A DNA stretch of 61,608 nucleotides. Source: Bacteroidales bacterium (GTDB taxonomy: Bacteria; Bacteroidota; Bacteroidia; Bacteroidales; JAADGE01). Where the stretch lies: NCBI GenBank assembly GCA_021648725.1, contig JAKISF010000021.1:1-61608 (forward strand). The letters are read 5' to 3'. The number at the start of each line of letters is the position of its first letter. Positions within the stretch are counted from its first letter, which is position 1. Below the pieces are notes generated by a model that made no database searches, had not been told where the DNA came from, and was given only the letters and a program-made list of their open reading frames with translations. This document shows positions 32,192-41,298 of the stretch, in pieces. Position numbers and translations under genes: made by a program.

Positions 32192-34873
32192 CTAATCCAA
32201 TCTTTTCCATTGTTTTTTATATGCTTTTTTAAAGTATTTAAAAAACTTATCTCCGGCAATATAACTTGCAATATTAGAATTTAGGTTTCCTCTCGAATTT
32301 TCTCCGAAATCATTTGTTGCCATGTCAGTTCCGAGAATTGTTTGCATATCTTTCGTATATTTGCTTTTAACTTTTCTTCTGCTTAGTTCTCTCAACAAAT
32401 CTAATGCTTTGTTATACTCTTTATTATGATTATAAAAACCTACCGAATAAATTATAAAGTCGGTATAACTTGCTTGAATAAATTCAAATAACGGCTTATG
32501 TGCTATGCCATATTTGCTGATAACTTGAACTTTATGATAATTTTCAGCAGCAATATAATTCTCAATTGCCGATTTATAATTTCTTCTTTTTAAATAATCA
32601 TTAACCGCAATAATCTTTTTCAAATAATTAACGGCAACTGAAATATAATCTTTTTTATCTCTTAACTCTCGTGTGTCAATTTCGCACTGTGCATAACTGT
32701 CTGAGTGAGAAAATGCTTGATTAATCTTATTATCTGCTTCAATATATTTTTTTGCTGAAATTAAATTTTGAACTTCATTTGCGTAAACATCATATGCTTG
32801 TTGTGCGTTAATACATTCTTGAGCAAAAATTTGTCCTTTTAAATCAGATAATTCTCTTTTAACAATAGTATTATTTCCTAAATTATATTTTGCAACCAAG
32901 CTTTTTGCTTTATTATATAATTTACGAGCTTTTGTTAAATTATTAACTCTAACTTTATTTTTTCCGGCATCAACAGTTTGAAGCACCATTTTTTTTGCAG
33001 CATCGGTAATGTATGTTCTTAATTTAGGATTTGAACGTAAGCCGAAACTTTTTTCTAAATTATCAGCTTCGTCAAATTTATTTAATGCTGTTTTATAATT
33101 TCCTGCATTTGAGAATTTTCTTCCGTCATCAATTAAAGTTGCATAAACAGACTGCTTAATATCTAAAAACAATCGGTCTTCTTTTGCATTTTGTTTTAAA
33201 TTATATTTTTTCCTGAATGAAATTGCTTTGTCAATGTACCTTTCGGCTTCCGAATTATTTCCTGAACGAAACACATTTTCGGCTTGTTTTATAAAAGAAT
33301 TATACATACCGGTTCTGGCTCTGAAGTACCCCTTTTCTAATTCATTTGTACAATTTATTTCTCTGTAACCGTTACAAACACGAGCAGCATTGTCAAATTC
33401 GTTAATTGCTTTTGAAAATTTTGATTGATAGTTGTATTTATTTCCGTTTTCAACATATTTGAAATATAAATTTGAAATTTTATCGGCTACGGCAGAATTA
33501 TCAGAAATAAATGTTCTGTTATTTTGAGCAAAATCTAGTGCAACTCCTATTATTCTTTCTGCTTCTTTGTAATTATTATTTCTTAAATTAACATCAATTT
33601 CATTTAAAATTGCTTGATATTTTCCGTTTATAGCTCTTGAAAATTCAATATCCATATTTTGCCTGCAATGTACTTCGGGAAATTCTCTGCATATTTCTGC
33701 TGCTCTGTTTAATATTGCAATTGCATCGTTATATCTTCTGTCATTATTTAATTCTCCGGCATCTAAAAGAAAATCACTGTAAATACCTTTTGCAAGTTCT
33801 ACAGTCTGTAATTTTGTTTCCGTATCAGGATTCATACTTCTGATTTCAAAAACCTTATCTACTGCTTTATCAACATAGCCGCTGTTGTAGTATAAACGAG
33901 CCAATTGATAATGAGAAGGAGCAAAATTCGGATTTATTTCTAATGATTTATTAAAAAAATAATCTGCTCTGTCAGGTTTACGTTGCGACAACATTTCAAT
34001 TCCTCTTTCATAATAAATCCTGTCGAAATTATCAATTATATCATTACAAATATCTCTTAATGTTTCTGCCTTATCCTCAATTGCAATTAATTTATTTTTT
34101 ATTCCGCTCGGGTCGTAAGTATCAATCGGTAAGTTTTTGTAAAAATTCTTTTGCTTTACATTTACGGTATATTCAATATAAGTATTTGCTTCATCCCTTA
34201 AAGTAAATAATTGATTCAAATCTTGCAAATGACTTAAATAGTCTTCACTTATATTCATTCCGTTTAACTTTCTGATTTTATTTCGTGCAACAATATTTTC
34301 ATCATAATAATTGTCAACTAAATCTACGGTATTATTAAACAGTTGCATATTATCATACGAATACTTAAAAACTTTATCAATCAAATTAATACTGATGTTT
34401 ACACTTTGTTCGGCTTCTGTTACTGTCATATTAACTAAAGAAATATAACTGTCAGAAATCGAAACATCATTAAAAGTATAAGTATTAATAATATTGCGAC
34501 CGTTCAACCATTGCATTTTAAAAGACATTTTACTCGGAACCAAAGCATTGCTTATATCAAATTCTCGATACAAATTATCTCCTGACAATCTGATATCTGA
34601 CATATTTACTATGAATTCAAGTTGATTTCCGGTTCTTAAAACTTGCCTTGACAATTTATATGAGAAGGTAAAACTTACGGCATTCCGAGGTTTGTTATAA
34701 CTATTAGCTAATTTAGTGAAAATTTGATTTTTATATGTGTTTTCACCTTGTCCGTATCTAATCAGAAAAGATTGCGTTTCTGTCCTGTCAAAAATAATCT
34801 CACTTTGGGAAAAAGAATTTAAAATACCGAAAATTAGTAACAATGTTAAAAGTAGTATTTTCCTCATAATCAA
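32192..34873 (-). CDS. secreted TPR-repeat protein of unknown function
   Basis: A signal peptide (about residues 3-22, ending FSQSE) is followed by a beta-rich N-terminal domain (about 25-200), a helical linker and many TPR-like helical pairs. Clear repeats include NPNFAPSHYQLARLYYNSGY, FSKAINEFDNAARVCNGYRE and SNAGNYKTALNKFDEADNLE. The C-terminus ends SYIAGDKFFKYFKKAYKKQW. I do not recognise a named family. The layout suggests a periplasmic or outer-membrane-facing scaffold that binds other proteins. It is divergent from serC with a 133-base gap and is not obviously in an operon. It may start at the second Met (residue 3). Confidence 0.75.
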   Translation of the reverse strand: MIMRKILLLTLLLIFGILNSFSQSEIIFDRTETQSFLIRYGQGENTYKNQIFTKLANSYNKPRNAVSFTFSYKLSRQVLRTGNQLEFIVNMSDIRLSGDNLYREFDISNALVPSKMSFKMQWLNGRNIINTYTFNDVSISDSYISLVNMTVTEAEQSVNISINLIDKVFKYSYDNMQLFNNTVDLVDNYYDENIVARNKIRKLNGMNISEDYLSHLQDLNQLFTLRDEANTYIEYTVNVKQKNFYKNLPIDTYDPSGIKNKLIAIEDKAETLRDICNDIIDNFDRIYYERGIEMLSQRKPDRADYFFNKSLEINPNFAPSHYQLARLYYNSGYVDKAVDKVFEIRSMNPDTETKLQTVELAKGIYSDFLLDAGELNNDRRYNDAIAILNRAAEICREFPEVHCRQNMDIEFSRAINGKYQAILNEIDVNLRNNNYKEAERIIGVALDFAQNNRTFISDNSAVADKISNLYFKYVENGNKYNYQSKFSKAINEFDNAARVCNGYREINCTNELEKGYFRARTGMYNSFIKQAENVFRSGNNSEAERYIDKAISFRKKYNLKQNAKEDRLFLDIKQSVYATLIDDGRKFSNAGNYKTALNKFDEADNLEKSFGLRSNPKLRTYITDAAKKMVLQTVDAGKNKVRVNNLTKARKLYNKAKSLVAKYNLGNNTIVKRELSDLKGQIFAQECINAQQAYDVYANEVQNLISAKKYIEADNKINQAFSHSDSYAQCEIDTRELRDKKDYISVAVNYLKKIIAVNDYLKRRNYKSAIENYIAAENYHKVQVISKYGIAHKPLFEFIQASYTDFIIYSVGFYNHNKEYNKALDLLRELSRRKVKSKYTKDMQTILGTDMATNDFGENSRGNLNSNIASYIAGDKFFKYFKKAYKKQWKRLD

Positions 34874-35006
34874 TAAATTTATACGTTTGAAAATGTTTTT
34901 TTATAAAACTGTTAAAAATCATTCAAAAACAGTTCCGTTTTTTATTATTTTATTGCAAATTTGCAAAAATTGATTTTATAACTATCATATTTAATAACAT
35001 AATAAG

Positions 35007-36065
35007 ATGAAAAAACATAATTTTTATGCAGGACCTTCAATATTGCCGCAAGAAGCAATTGATGAAACAATAAAAGCTTTACAAAACTTTGATGGCACAG
35101 GTCTTACTTTAGCATCGGTTTCTCACCGTTCAAAAGAATTTGATGCGGTTATGAATGATGCAGTTGCTTTATTCAAAGAACTGTTAGATATTCCGGAAGG
35201 ATATTCAGTATTATTTTTGGGTGGGGGTGCAAGTTTACAATTTGCAATGATTCCTTTCAATTTAATGAGAAAGAAAGCAATGTATATTAATACCGGAACT
35301 TGGGCAACAAAAGCTGTCAAAGAAGCAAAAATGTTCGGTGAAGTTATTGAAATTAAAGGAGATGATTTCTTTTCGATTCCTAAAGGATATAATGTTCCTG
35401 ATGATATTGATTATCTTCACATTACAACAAATAATACAATTTACGGAACTGAACTGCATGAAGATTTGAACGTTAATGTTCCTTTAGTTGCAGACATGTC
35501 TTCTGATATTTTCAGCAGAAAAATTAATATTTCAAAATATGCAATTATATACGGAGGAGCTCAAAAAAATCTTGCTCCTTCAGGTGTGGCTTTTGTTATA
35601 ATTAAAAATGATATTTTGGGAAAAGTTGAACACAAAATCCCTACAATGTTAAATTATCAAACCCATATTGATAAAAATTCTATGTTTAATACTCCTCCTG
35701 TAATTCCTATTTTTACGGCACTTCAAACGATGAAGTGGGTTAAAGCAAACGGCGGAGTTGAAGGCATGAATAAAAGAAATACAGAAAAAGCAGATGCACT
35801 TTACAATGAAATAGAAAGAAATAAATTATTTAAAGGAACTGTTGCAAAAGAAGATCGTTCAATAATGAACATTTGTTTTGTAATGAATGATGAATATAAA
35901 AGTCTTGAAGCTGAATTTGCAGAATTTGCTGCTTCAAGAGGAATGACAGGCATTAAAGGACATCGTTCCGTAGGCGGTTTCAGAGCATCTGTTTATAATG
36001 CTTTATCAATTGAAAGCGTTAATGCTTTAATTGATGTTATGAAAGAATTTGAAGCAAATCATTAA
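35007..36065 (+). CDS. serC: phosphoserine aminotransferase SerC
   Basis: SerC converts 3-phosphohydroxypyruvate and glutamate to phosphoserine (serine synthesis) and the related step in pyridoxal 5'-phosphate synthesis. It is a class V aminotransferase: the start [13 protein letters not shown], the PLP-site [10 protein letters not shown], and the Schiff-base lysine in [16 protein letters not shown] are present, and the C-terminal [14 protein letters not shown] is typical. The length (352) is normal. It heads the serC-serA-DUF1015 cluster; serA starts 19 bases downstream. Confidence 0.97.
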   Translation: MKKHNFYAGPSILPQEAIDETIKALQNFDGTGLTLASVSHRSKEFDAVMNDAVALFKELLDIPEGYSVLFLGGGASLQFAMIPFNLMRKKAMYINTGTWATKAVKEAKMFGEVIEIKGDDFFSIPKGYNVPDDIDYLHITTNNTIYGTELHEDLNVNVPLVADMSSDIFSRKINISKYAIIYGGAQKNLAPSGVAFVIIKNDILGKVEHKIPTMLNYQTHIDKNSMFNTPPVIPIFTALQTMKWVKANGGVEGMNKRNTEKADALYNEIERNKLFKGTVAKEDRSIMNICFVMNDEYKSLEAEFAEFAASRGMTGIKGHRSVGGFRASVYNALSIESVNALIDVMKEFEANH

Positions 36066-36084
36066 CCGATATAAAATAAAGATT

Positions 36085-37005
36085 ATGAAAATAACAGTAG
36101 CAACAGAAAAGCCCTTTGCACCGGCAGCAGTTGAACTTATAAAAGAAGCAGCAGAAGATGCAGGATATGAATTTGAATTGTTAGAAAAATATGAAAGCAA
36201 AGATGACTTAATTAAAGCGGCTAAAAATACTGATGCACTAATTATCAGAAGCGACAAGGCAACAAAAGAAGTCATTGAAGCAACTGACAGATTAAAAATA
36301 ATCATCAGAGCCGGTGCAGGTTATAACAATATAGATTTAGATGCGGCAATAAAAAAAGGAATTGTAGTTATGAATACTCCCGGGCAAAATTCAAATGCCG
36401 TTGCAGAACTTGCAGCAGGAATGATGGTATTAATGGCAAGAGGTAAATACAACGGACAATCAGGAACAGAATTATCGGGAAAAACACTGGGCATTCATGC
36501 ATACGGAAATGTAGGAAAAAGAGTTGCAAAAATTGCAAAAGGTTTCGGTATGAATATTTCAGCTTTTGATGCATTTGTTAAAAAGGAGGATATTGAAAAA
36601 GACGGTATAAAAGCCTATGATTCAGCAGAAGAACTATATTCAAATTGTCAATATATTTCATTACATATTCCTGCAAATGAAGACACGAAAGAATCTGTTG
36701 ACTACGAATTACTTTCTAAAATGCCTAAAAATGCAACACTTGTAAATACGGCAAGAAAAGAAGTTATACACGAAGATGATATGTTAAAATTAATGTCTGA
36801 AAGAAATGATTTTTCATATATTTCGGATATTGCACCAGATAAAAAAGACGAGTTTGAGAGCAAATTTGAAAGTCAAGTTTTCTTTACTCCAAAAAAAATG
36901 GGAGCACAAACAGTTGAAGCAAATTTAAATGCTGCTGCTGCATCTGCAAAACAAATCATTAACTTTTTTGAAAACGGAGATACTACTTTTCAAGTTAATA
37001 AATAA
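36085..37005 (+). CDS. serA: D-3-phosphoglycerate dehydrogenase SerA, short form
   Basis: SerA oxidises 3-phosphoglycerate to 3-phosphohydroxypyruvate with NAD. I chose the ATG at 36085 (306 residues, MKITVATEKPFAPAAV); a frame-compatible ATG at 36049 lies inside serC. The substrate-domain motif is RAGAGYNNIDLDAA and the NAD loop is HAYGNVGKRVA. Catalytic Arg is in VNTARKEVIH. The usual C-terminal catalytic His site (TPHxGA) reads TPKKMGAQTVEAN, a variant I recall from Bacteroidota SerA, so the catalytic dyad differs from the textbook enzyme. There is no ACT or ASB regulatory domain, so serine feedback on this protein is not expected from domain content. Confidence 0.93.
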   Translation: MKITVATEKPFAPAAVELIKEAAEDAGYEFELLEKYESKDDLIKAAKNTDALIIRSDKATKEVIEATDRLKIIIRAGAGYNNIDLDAAIKKGIVVMNTPGQNSNAVAELAAGMMVLMARGKYNGQSGTELSGKTLGIHAYGNVGKRVAKIAKGFGMNISAFDAFVKKEDIEKDGIKAYDSAEELYSNCQYISLHIPANEDTKESVDYELLSKMPKNATLVNTARKEVIHEDDMLKLMSERNDFSYISDIAPDKKDEFESKFESQVFFTPKKMGAQTVEANLNAAAASAKQIINFFENGDTTFQVNK

Positions 37006-37020
37006 TAAAAAAAATTAAAT

Positions 37021-38268
37021 ATGTCAATATTAAAACCGTTCAAAGGAATAAGACCTAAGCCTGAATTGGCAGAAAAAGTGGCATCAAGACCTTATGATGT
37101 ACTTAATTCGCAAGAAGCAAAAAAAGAAGCGAAAGGAAATCCGTATTCATTTTATCACGTTATAAAACCTGAAATTGATTTGCCCGAAGATGTTGATATT
37201 CACTCAACACAAATTTATGAAAAGGCAAAAAGCAATTTCGAAAAGTTATTTACAAATGCTTTAATGCAAGATGATAAACCTGCATATTATATATATGCAC
37301 AAACAATGTTCGGAAGAACACAATACGGACTTGTTGCGGGTGCTGCTGTTGAAGATTATGAAAATAACATTATAAAAAAGCATGAATTAACTCGTCCAGA
37401 CAAGGAAGAAGACAGGATGAATCATGTAAGAACTGCAAATATTAATGCTGGTCCGGTTTTCTTTGCGTATAAAGACAATGCAAAAATTGATACAATAGTT
37501 GCCGGAAAAACAAAAGATACACCTGAATATGATTTCACAACGGAAGACAACATAAGACATCAAATGTGGGTTGTAAATGATACTGAAACAGTTGCAAAAA
37601 TTGAAAAAACTTTTGCCGAAGAGGTTGAATACATTTATGTTGCTGACGGGCATCACAGAACTGCAGCAGCTGCACTGGTTGGAAAAGAAAGAAGAGAGCA
37701 AAATCCGAATCATACAGGAAATGAAGAATATAACTTCTTTTTATCTGTAAATTTTCCTGCAAGTCAATTAACAATTATTGATTACAACCGTGTTGTAAAA
37801 GACCTTAACGGATTAAGCAATGATGAGTTTATTGAAAAATTAAAAGCAAGTTTTGAAATTGAAAAAGTCGGAAGTGAAGAATACAAACCGACAAAACTTC
37901 ATGAATTTTCAATGTATCTTGATAATAACTGGTACAAATTAACTGCAAAACCGGGAACTTTTAATGAGAGTGACCCTGTGGGAGTTTTAGATGTTACCAT
38001 TTTAACAGAGCAAGTTCTTGCACCGCACCTTAATATAAAAGACCTTCGTCGTTCTGAACGAATTGAATTTGTCGGAGGAATCAGAGGTTTAGGAGAATTA
38101 AAGAAAAGAGTTGACTCAGGTGAAATGAAAGTTGCATTTGCATTGTTTCCTGTTTCGATGGAGCAACTCATGGATATTGCTGATAATGATATGATTATGC
38201 CGCCGAAAGTTACTTGGTTTGAGCCAAAACTCAGAAGCGGACTTATTATTCACAGTTTGGCAGACTAA
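37021..38268 (+). CDS. DUF1015 family protein, linked to serine synthesis by context
   Basis: The protein follows the DUF1015/COG4198 pattern: KPFKGIRPKPELAEKVASRP at the start, then SRPYDVLNS-type residues, and the highly conserved YVADGHHRTAAAA with Asp-Gly-His-His-Arg at 209-213. Its biochemical activity is not firmly known to me. The DGHHR box resembles the nucleotide-binding box of ParB/SerK-like proteins (inference). It starts 15 bases after serA and no phosphoserine phosphatase (SerB) is in the window, so a role in the last step or in serine control is plausible but unproven. Length 415. It ends at a strong terminator. Confidence 0.85.
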   Translation: MSILKPFKGIRPKPELAEKVASRPYDVLNSQEAKKEAKGNPYSFYHVIKPEIDLPEDVDIHSTQIYEKAKSNFEKLFTNALMQDDKPAYYIYAQTMFGRTQYGLVAGAAVEDYENNIIKKHELTRPDKEEDRMNHVRTANINAGPVFFAYKDNAKIDTIVAGKTKDTPEYDFTTEDNIRHQMWVVNDTETVAKIEKTFAEEVEYIYVADGHHRTAAAALVGKERREQNPNHTGNEEYNFFLSVNFPASQLTIIDYNRVVKDLNGLSNDEFIEKLKASFEIEKVGSEEYKPTKLHEFSMYLDNNWYKLTAKPGTFNESDPVGVLDVTILTEQVLAPHLNIKDLRRSERIEFVGGIRGLGELKKRVDSGEMKVAFALFPVSMEQLMDIADNDMIMPPKVTWFEPKLRSGLIIHSLAD

Positions 38269-38290
38269 ATATTAGCTGCATAAAGTTTTT

Positions 38291-38322
38291 AAAAAAACTC
38301 CCTCAAAATTGGGAGTTTTTTT
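38291..38322. terminator. bidirectional intrinsic terminator
   Basis: A 12-bp perfect stem (AAAAAAACTCCC at 38291-38302, GGGAGTTTTTTT at 38311-38322, loop TCAAAATT) lies between the convergent DUF1015 gene and the lipoprotein gene. The 3' end overlaps the last codon or stop of the latter (stop triplet at 38321-38323). Confidence 0.95.
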
Positions 38323-39154
38323 ATAAGGCCTTATTTTTCTTAAATTGATTCAAATTAAAAACCATTCCTACATTAAAATGTAAGGCAGAAGTAAAAAATG
38401 AATAATTATAATAATTTGGTTTATTATCGTAAAAAGAAAACCCGGGACTAACTTCAAATTGAATTTTCTCGTTTCCTGTTCTGAAAAAATAATATGCAGA
38501 AAATGAATTGAAAAAACTCGTTTCTTCAATGCTTATGTCTTTCCAAACATCTATATAATCATAGTATTCACCGGCATCATTCCAAACTTCTGTATATGAA
38601 TATTCTTTACTGATTCCCAAAACATGATAATTGTGATATCCGTATCTTAAAGACAAACCTTGTTCTCTATATTTTTTAGTTTGACCTCCTTTTTGATACT
38701 TAAAACCTGCCGTATATTGTAAAAAATATTGAACATATTCTGTTTGAAAATAACCGCTGAGATAATCATTTGTTTTTCCGTGTTGATAAGCCATATTTCC
38801 GGTACCTACACCGAATGATATATGATTTGCAAGTTGTTTATAATTTCCGAAATAGCCGAATGCTACCTCAAAATTATTAGGTGTTTTTTTTAAAAACATA
38901 CTGTCATAATCTTGAATATAGTCAGCATTATCAAGAATATAGTTTCCTGATGCTGAGAACAGCACATGCTCGGTTAGTGCATAAGTAAAGCTTCCTCCTA
39001 TTTCATTAAAATTTCCGTAAGCTGATAGTTTCGCTTCTCCTTCTTCGGTAATCAGAGGAATAGTTGCACCTGACGGAATATTGTAAGTATAACAACTTGC
39101 AGAGAGGGTTATTAAGAATAAAAAAGCTATATTTTTAATTGTTTTCATTTTCAT
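38321..39154 (-). CDS. putative outer-membrane beta-barrel lipoprotein
   Basis: The N-terminus is a lipoprotein signal (hydrophobic segment then LSASCYTYN, Cys at about residue 21). The rest alternates aromatic and glycine-rich strands (EVAFGYFGNYKQLANHISFG, SLRYGYHNYHVLGI, FFTSALHFNVGMVFNLN), consistent with a small outer-membrane barrel. No named family is recognised. A downstream Met at residue 3 (MKTIKN) is an alternative start. Monocistronic, with no clear link to its neighbours. Function unknown. Confidence 0.7.
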   Translation of the reverse strand: MKMKTIKNIAFLFLITLSASCYTYNIPSGATIPLITEEGEAKLSAYGNFNEIGGSFTYALTEHVLFSASGNYILDNADYIQDYDSMFLKKTPNNFEVAFGYFGNYKQLANHISFGVGTGNMAYQHGKTNDYLSGYFQTEYVQYFLQYTAGFKYQKGGQTKKYREQGLSLRYGYHNYHVLGISKEYSYTEVWNDAGEYYDYIDVWKDISIEETSFFNSFSAYYFFRTGNEKIQFEVSPGFSFYDNKPNYYNYSFFTSALHFNVGMVFNLNQFKKNKAL

Positions 39155-39370
39155 TTAGTTTCTTAGTTCTTCTTATTCTTTATTTTCGGATAAAACGCCT
39201 AACTAATAATGTTGCACCACAATTTTTTTATTTTCAGACTCCCATTTTGATATTGTGTAAAACATTGTTTTGATTTTAAATTATAAGGCTGAAAAATCAT
39301 TTCTTAAATAACCCAACCAAAATAGCTAAAAATAATCAAAAAACAGCCTTAAAATTCTTTCTGCTTTTTC

Positions 39371-39874
39371 TTAATAATTAGGCTTTAAAATATACCTTTT
39401 TGAAAAATAAATTAAGCTTATTACAATTGCCGCAATTAAAAGACCTATTCCTAAACCTAACATTATTGATGCAAGTACAGTTCCTTGAAAAATAAAATAT
39501 GCAGTTATAATTAATGCGGCAAGCAAACAAAAAATTGCTCCGAATATAATTATGTTATATAAATTTCTGTTTCTGTTTTTAAAACTGCTTTTCATTTTAT
39601 CTTTTTTAGATTTTCGTTTAGAAATTTTGCGTTTTATTTTATTTGCAATTTTCCTGTAAACTTTTTTTACTTTGTTCTTTATTTTAATAATTATTTTTTT
39701 TATAAAGCCTTTGTCTGTGGTCTTTTCTCCTCTCAGTTCACTTTTATTTATCTCAACATTAAATGTTTCCTTTATGTTTATTGTGGCTTCAGTCGCCTCG
39801 ACATTCATTGGTAAAATAAATAAGAAAGCGATGAATAAAACGGGGATATATGACTTATAAGATATTTTTTTCAT
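39371..39874 (-). CDS. small membrane protein with Lys-rich linker
   Basis: A signal-peptide-like or first membrane segment (YIPVLFIAFLFILPMNVEAT) is followed by a region about 55 residues long that is unusually rich in Lys and Arg (such as KKIIIKIKNKVKKVYRKIAN). Two adjoining hydrophobic segments (IIIFGAIFCLLAALIITAYF and ASIMLGLGIGLLIAAIVISL) follow. The C-terminus is short and polar. The basic region could bind nucleic acid, LPS or phospholipid head groups (inference). No family is recognised. Gaps of 216 bases (to 39154) and 43 bases (to 39918) surround it; I see nothing else in them. Confidence 0.55.
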   Translation of the reverse strand: MKKISYKSYIPVLFIAFLFILPMNVEATEATINIKETFNVEINKSELRGEKTTDKGFIKKIIIKIKNKVKKVYRKIANKIKRKISKRKSKKDKMKSSFKNRNRNLYNIIIFGAIFCLLAALIITAYFIFQGTVLASIMLGLGIGLLIAAIVISLIYFSKRYILKPNY

Positions 39875-39917
39875 CTAACAAAGGTAATAAATCCACGAAT
39901 ATTAATAAAGCTATTTG

Positions 39918-41021
39918 TTAACTTTTAGCATTAAAGCCGAAAGTAAGCCCTGCTCTGATTCCGCTGTTTGAAGGAATTACATAAAGATTAACAGGATAAT
40001 TCATTCGACCTGATTTAAATGATTTACCGAATGCGAAAACAAAGCCTGTATGAGTTGTAACATATCCTCTGCTGTCAAGGCGTCTTTCAGTAGGATTCGG
40101 ATTTGTTTCGGGTCCTATCCAATCAGTTGATAAATGCCACTCTCCGTCATCAGTATAGTAACCTTTTGCTTTCTTTGTAAGACCTGCGGTAGGGCCTAAG
40201 GCAATTTCCCATCCCCTTATATTGTGTCTGAATCCCATTAAAACAGATAAGTTAGGCATAAACAAGCCTTGATCAACACCTGTTATTGTCGGCAAAAACT
40301 CAAATAATGCTTGAAAGTTTCCTGAATTAAGATATTGAACTTCAAACTGATAGCCGAACATAAATGATACAGGCAACATGTCATATCCGCCTTCATATCT
40401 AGGGTTTTGCATTATGTCGGCAATTTCACCTTGAAAATAAGTAAGTCCTAATCTGGGACCGGATAAATTTAGTTTATCTTTATCGGGGTTTATTAAAACA
40501 TTTTCGTATTGCTCTTCATTTGTCAGGCTTTTAATTTGGTTCTTAAAATCATCCATGGGAAGCTCAAACATTTCATACATTGTAATTCTTATCATTGTTT
40601 GTATTTCTTTAGGGTATTTTAAAAACTCTTTTACTTGTGCTTTTTCAATATGTTCTGTTTTTACGTCAACTAATCTGAGCGATAAAATAATTTTATCTCC
40701 GTACATTTCAACACTTCCGCTCATCATTTTGTCTGTTTTTAGGAGTTTACCAATCTCTACCAAACAAATTTTTCCGTAACAATTTTCAATTTTTAAATTG
40801 TGTTTTTCCACAAGATATGAAACATCATATCTGTCCATAACTTCAAACTTATTAAGTTTTTCTATTTCCATCCTAACCAAATTTCCTAACTGGACGGGAG
40901 TATATTCAAGTCCTTGCGAATCCAAATTTAATACTGATAAACTTGGTTTTTGAGCAAATATATTCAGATTAAAAAAAATGAATAAACTTGCAATAACTGT
41001 TAATTTCATTTTTGTTTTCAT
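39918..41021 (-). CDS. CsgG-like N-terminal domain with C-terminal outer-membrane-protein-like domain
   Basis: I chose the ATG at 41021 (MKTKMKLTVIASLFIFFNLN) because it starts a clean signal peptide; an in-frame ATG at 41096 adds 25 less typical residues. The mature N-terminal part (LDSQGLEYTPVQLGNLVRME, FEVMDRYDVSYLVEKHNL, GKLLKTDKMMSGSVEMYGDK) resembles the CsgG/LpoB-like fold used by lipoproteins in envelope assembly. The second half (about 195-367) is rich in aromatic beta strands, with a final NSGIRAGLTFGFNAK. The role is probably in the envelope; I cannot name the partner. Direct repeats lie 130-190 bases upstream. Confidence 0.7.
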   Translation of the reverse strand: MKTKMKLTVIASLFIFFNLNIFAQKPSLSVLNLDSQGLEYTPVQLGNLVRMEIEKLNKFEVMDRYDVSYLVEKHNLKIENCYGKICLVEIGKLLKTDKMMSGSVEMYGDKIILSLRLVDVKTEHIEKAQVKEFLKYPKEIQTMIRITMYEMFELPMDDFKNQIKSLTNEEQYENVLINPDKDKLNLSGPRLGLTYFQGEIADIMQNPRYEGGYDMLPVSFMFGYQFEVQYLNSGNFQALFEFLPTITGVDQGLFMPNLSVLMGFRHNIRGWEIALGPTAGLTKKAKGYYTDDGEWHLSTDWIGPETNPNPTERRLDSRGYVTTHTGFVFAFGKSFKSGRMNYPVNLYVIPSNSGIRAGLTFGFNAKS

Positions 41022-41154
41022 AACTTCTTTTTTAATTATTTTAATACAAAGATATGACATGAGCAGATGGAAACAAAACGGATATTTGCAATACATTTAT
41101 AAATATATGTTAAGAAATACAAAAAACAGGATATATTAACTCGTTTATCAGTAT

Positions 41155-41203
41155 TATTTGCAATTTTTGCAAACCGGAAACTGGTATTTGCGATTTTTGC
41201 AAA
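41155..41203. promoter_or_regulatory. 19-bp direct repeat pair, operator-like
   Basis: TATTTGCAATTTTTGCAAA (41155-41173) recurs at 41185-41203 with one change (CAA to CGA). The spacing of 30 bases is about three helical turns, with CCGGAAACTGG between. The repeats also contain TTGCAAAAATTGC-like inverted halves on the minus strand. It sits between the yidC terminator and the CsgG-like gene, upstream of the latter. Confidence 0.45.
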
Positions 41204-41243
41204 TATTAGTAATGCTTTTTCTTAATTATTAAGTATTTTTAAC

Positions 41244-41276
41244 ATAAAACCCGAAACTGCAGGTTTCGGGTTTTAT
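41244..41276 (-). terminator. intrinsic terminator of the DUF349-pyrG-yidC operon
   Basis: A 14-bp perfect stem (ATAAAACCCGAAAC with GTTTCGGGTTTTAT, loop TGCAG) lies 22 bases after the yidC stop on the minus strand and is followed by a short T-rich run. Confidence 0.9.
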
Positions 41277-41298
41277 ATATTACTTTAAAATAAGTTAT

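Noticed and set aside
36049-36084. serA start at 36049
   Set aside because: It would overlap serC by 17 bases and adds residues ([11 protein letters not shown]) not typical of SerA; the ATG at 36085 gives the family N-terminus.
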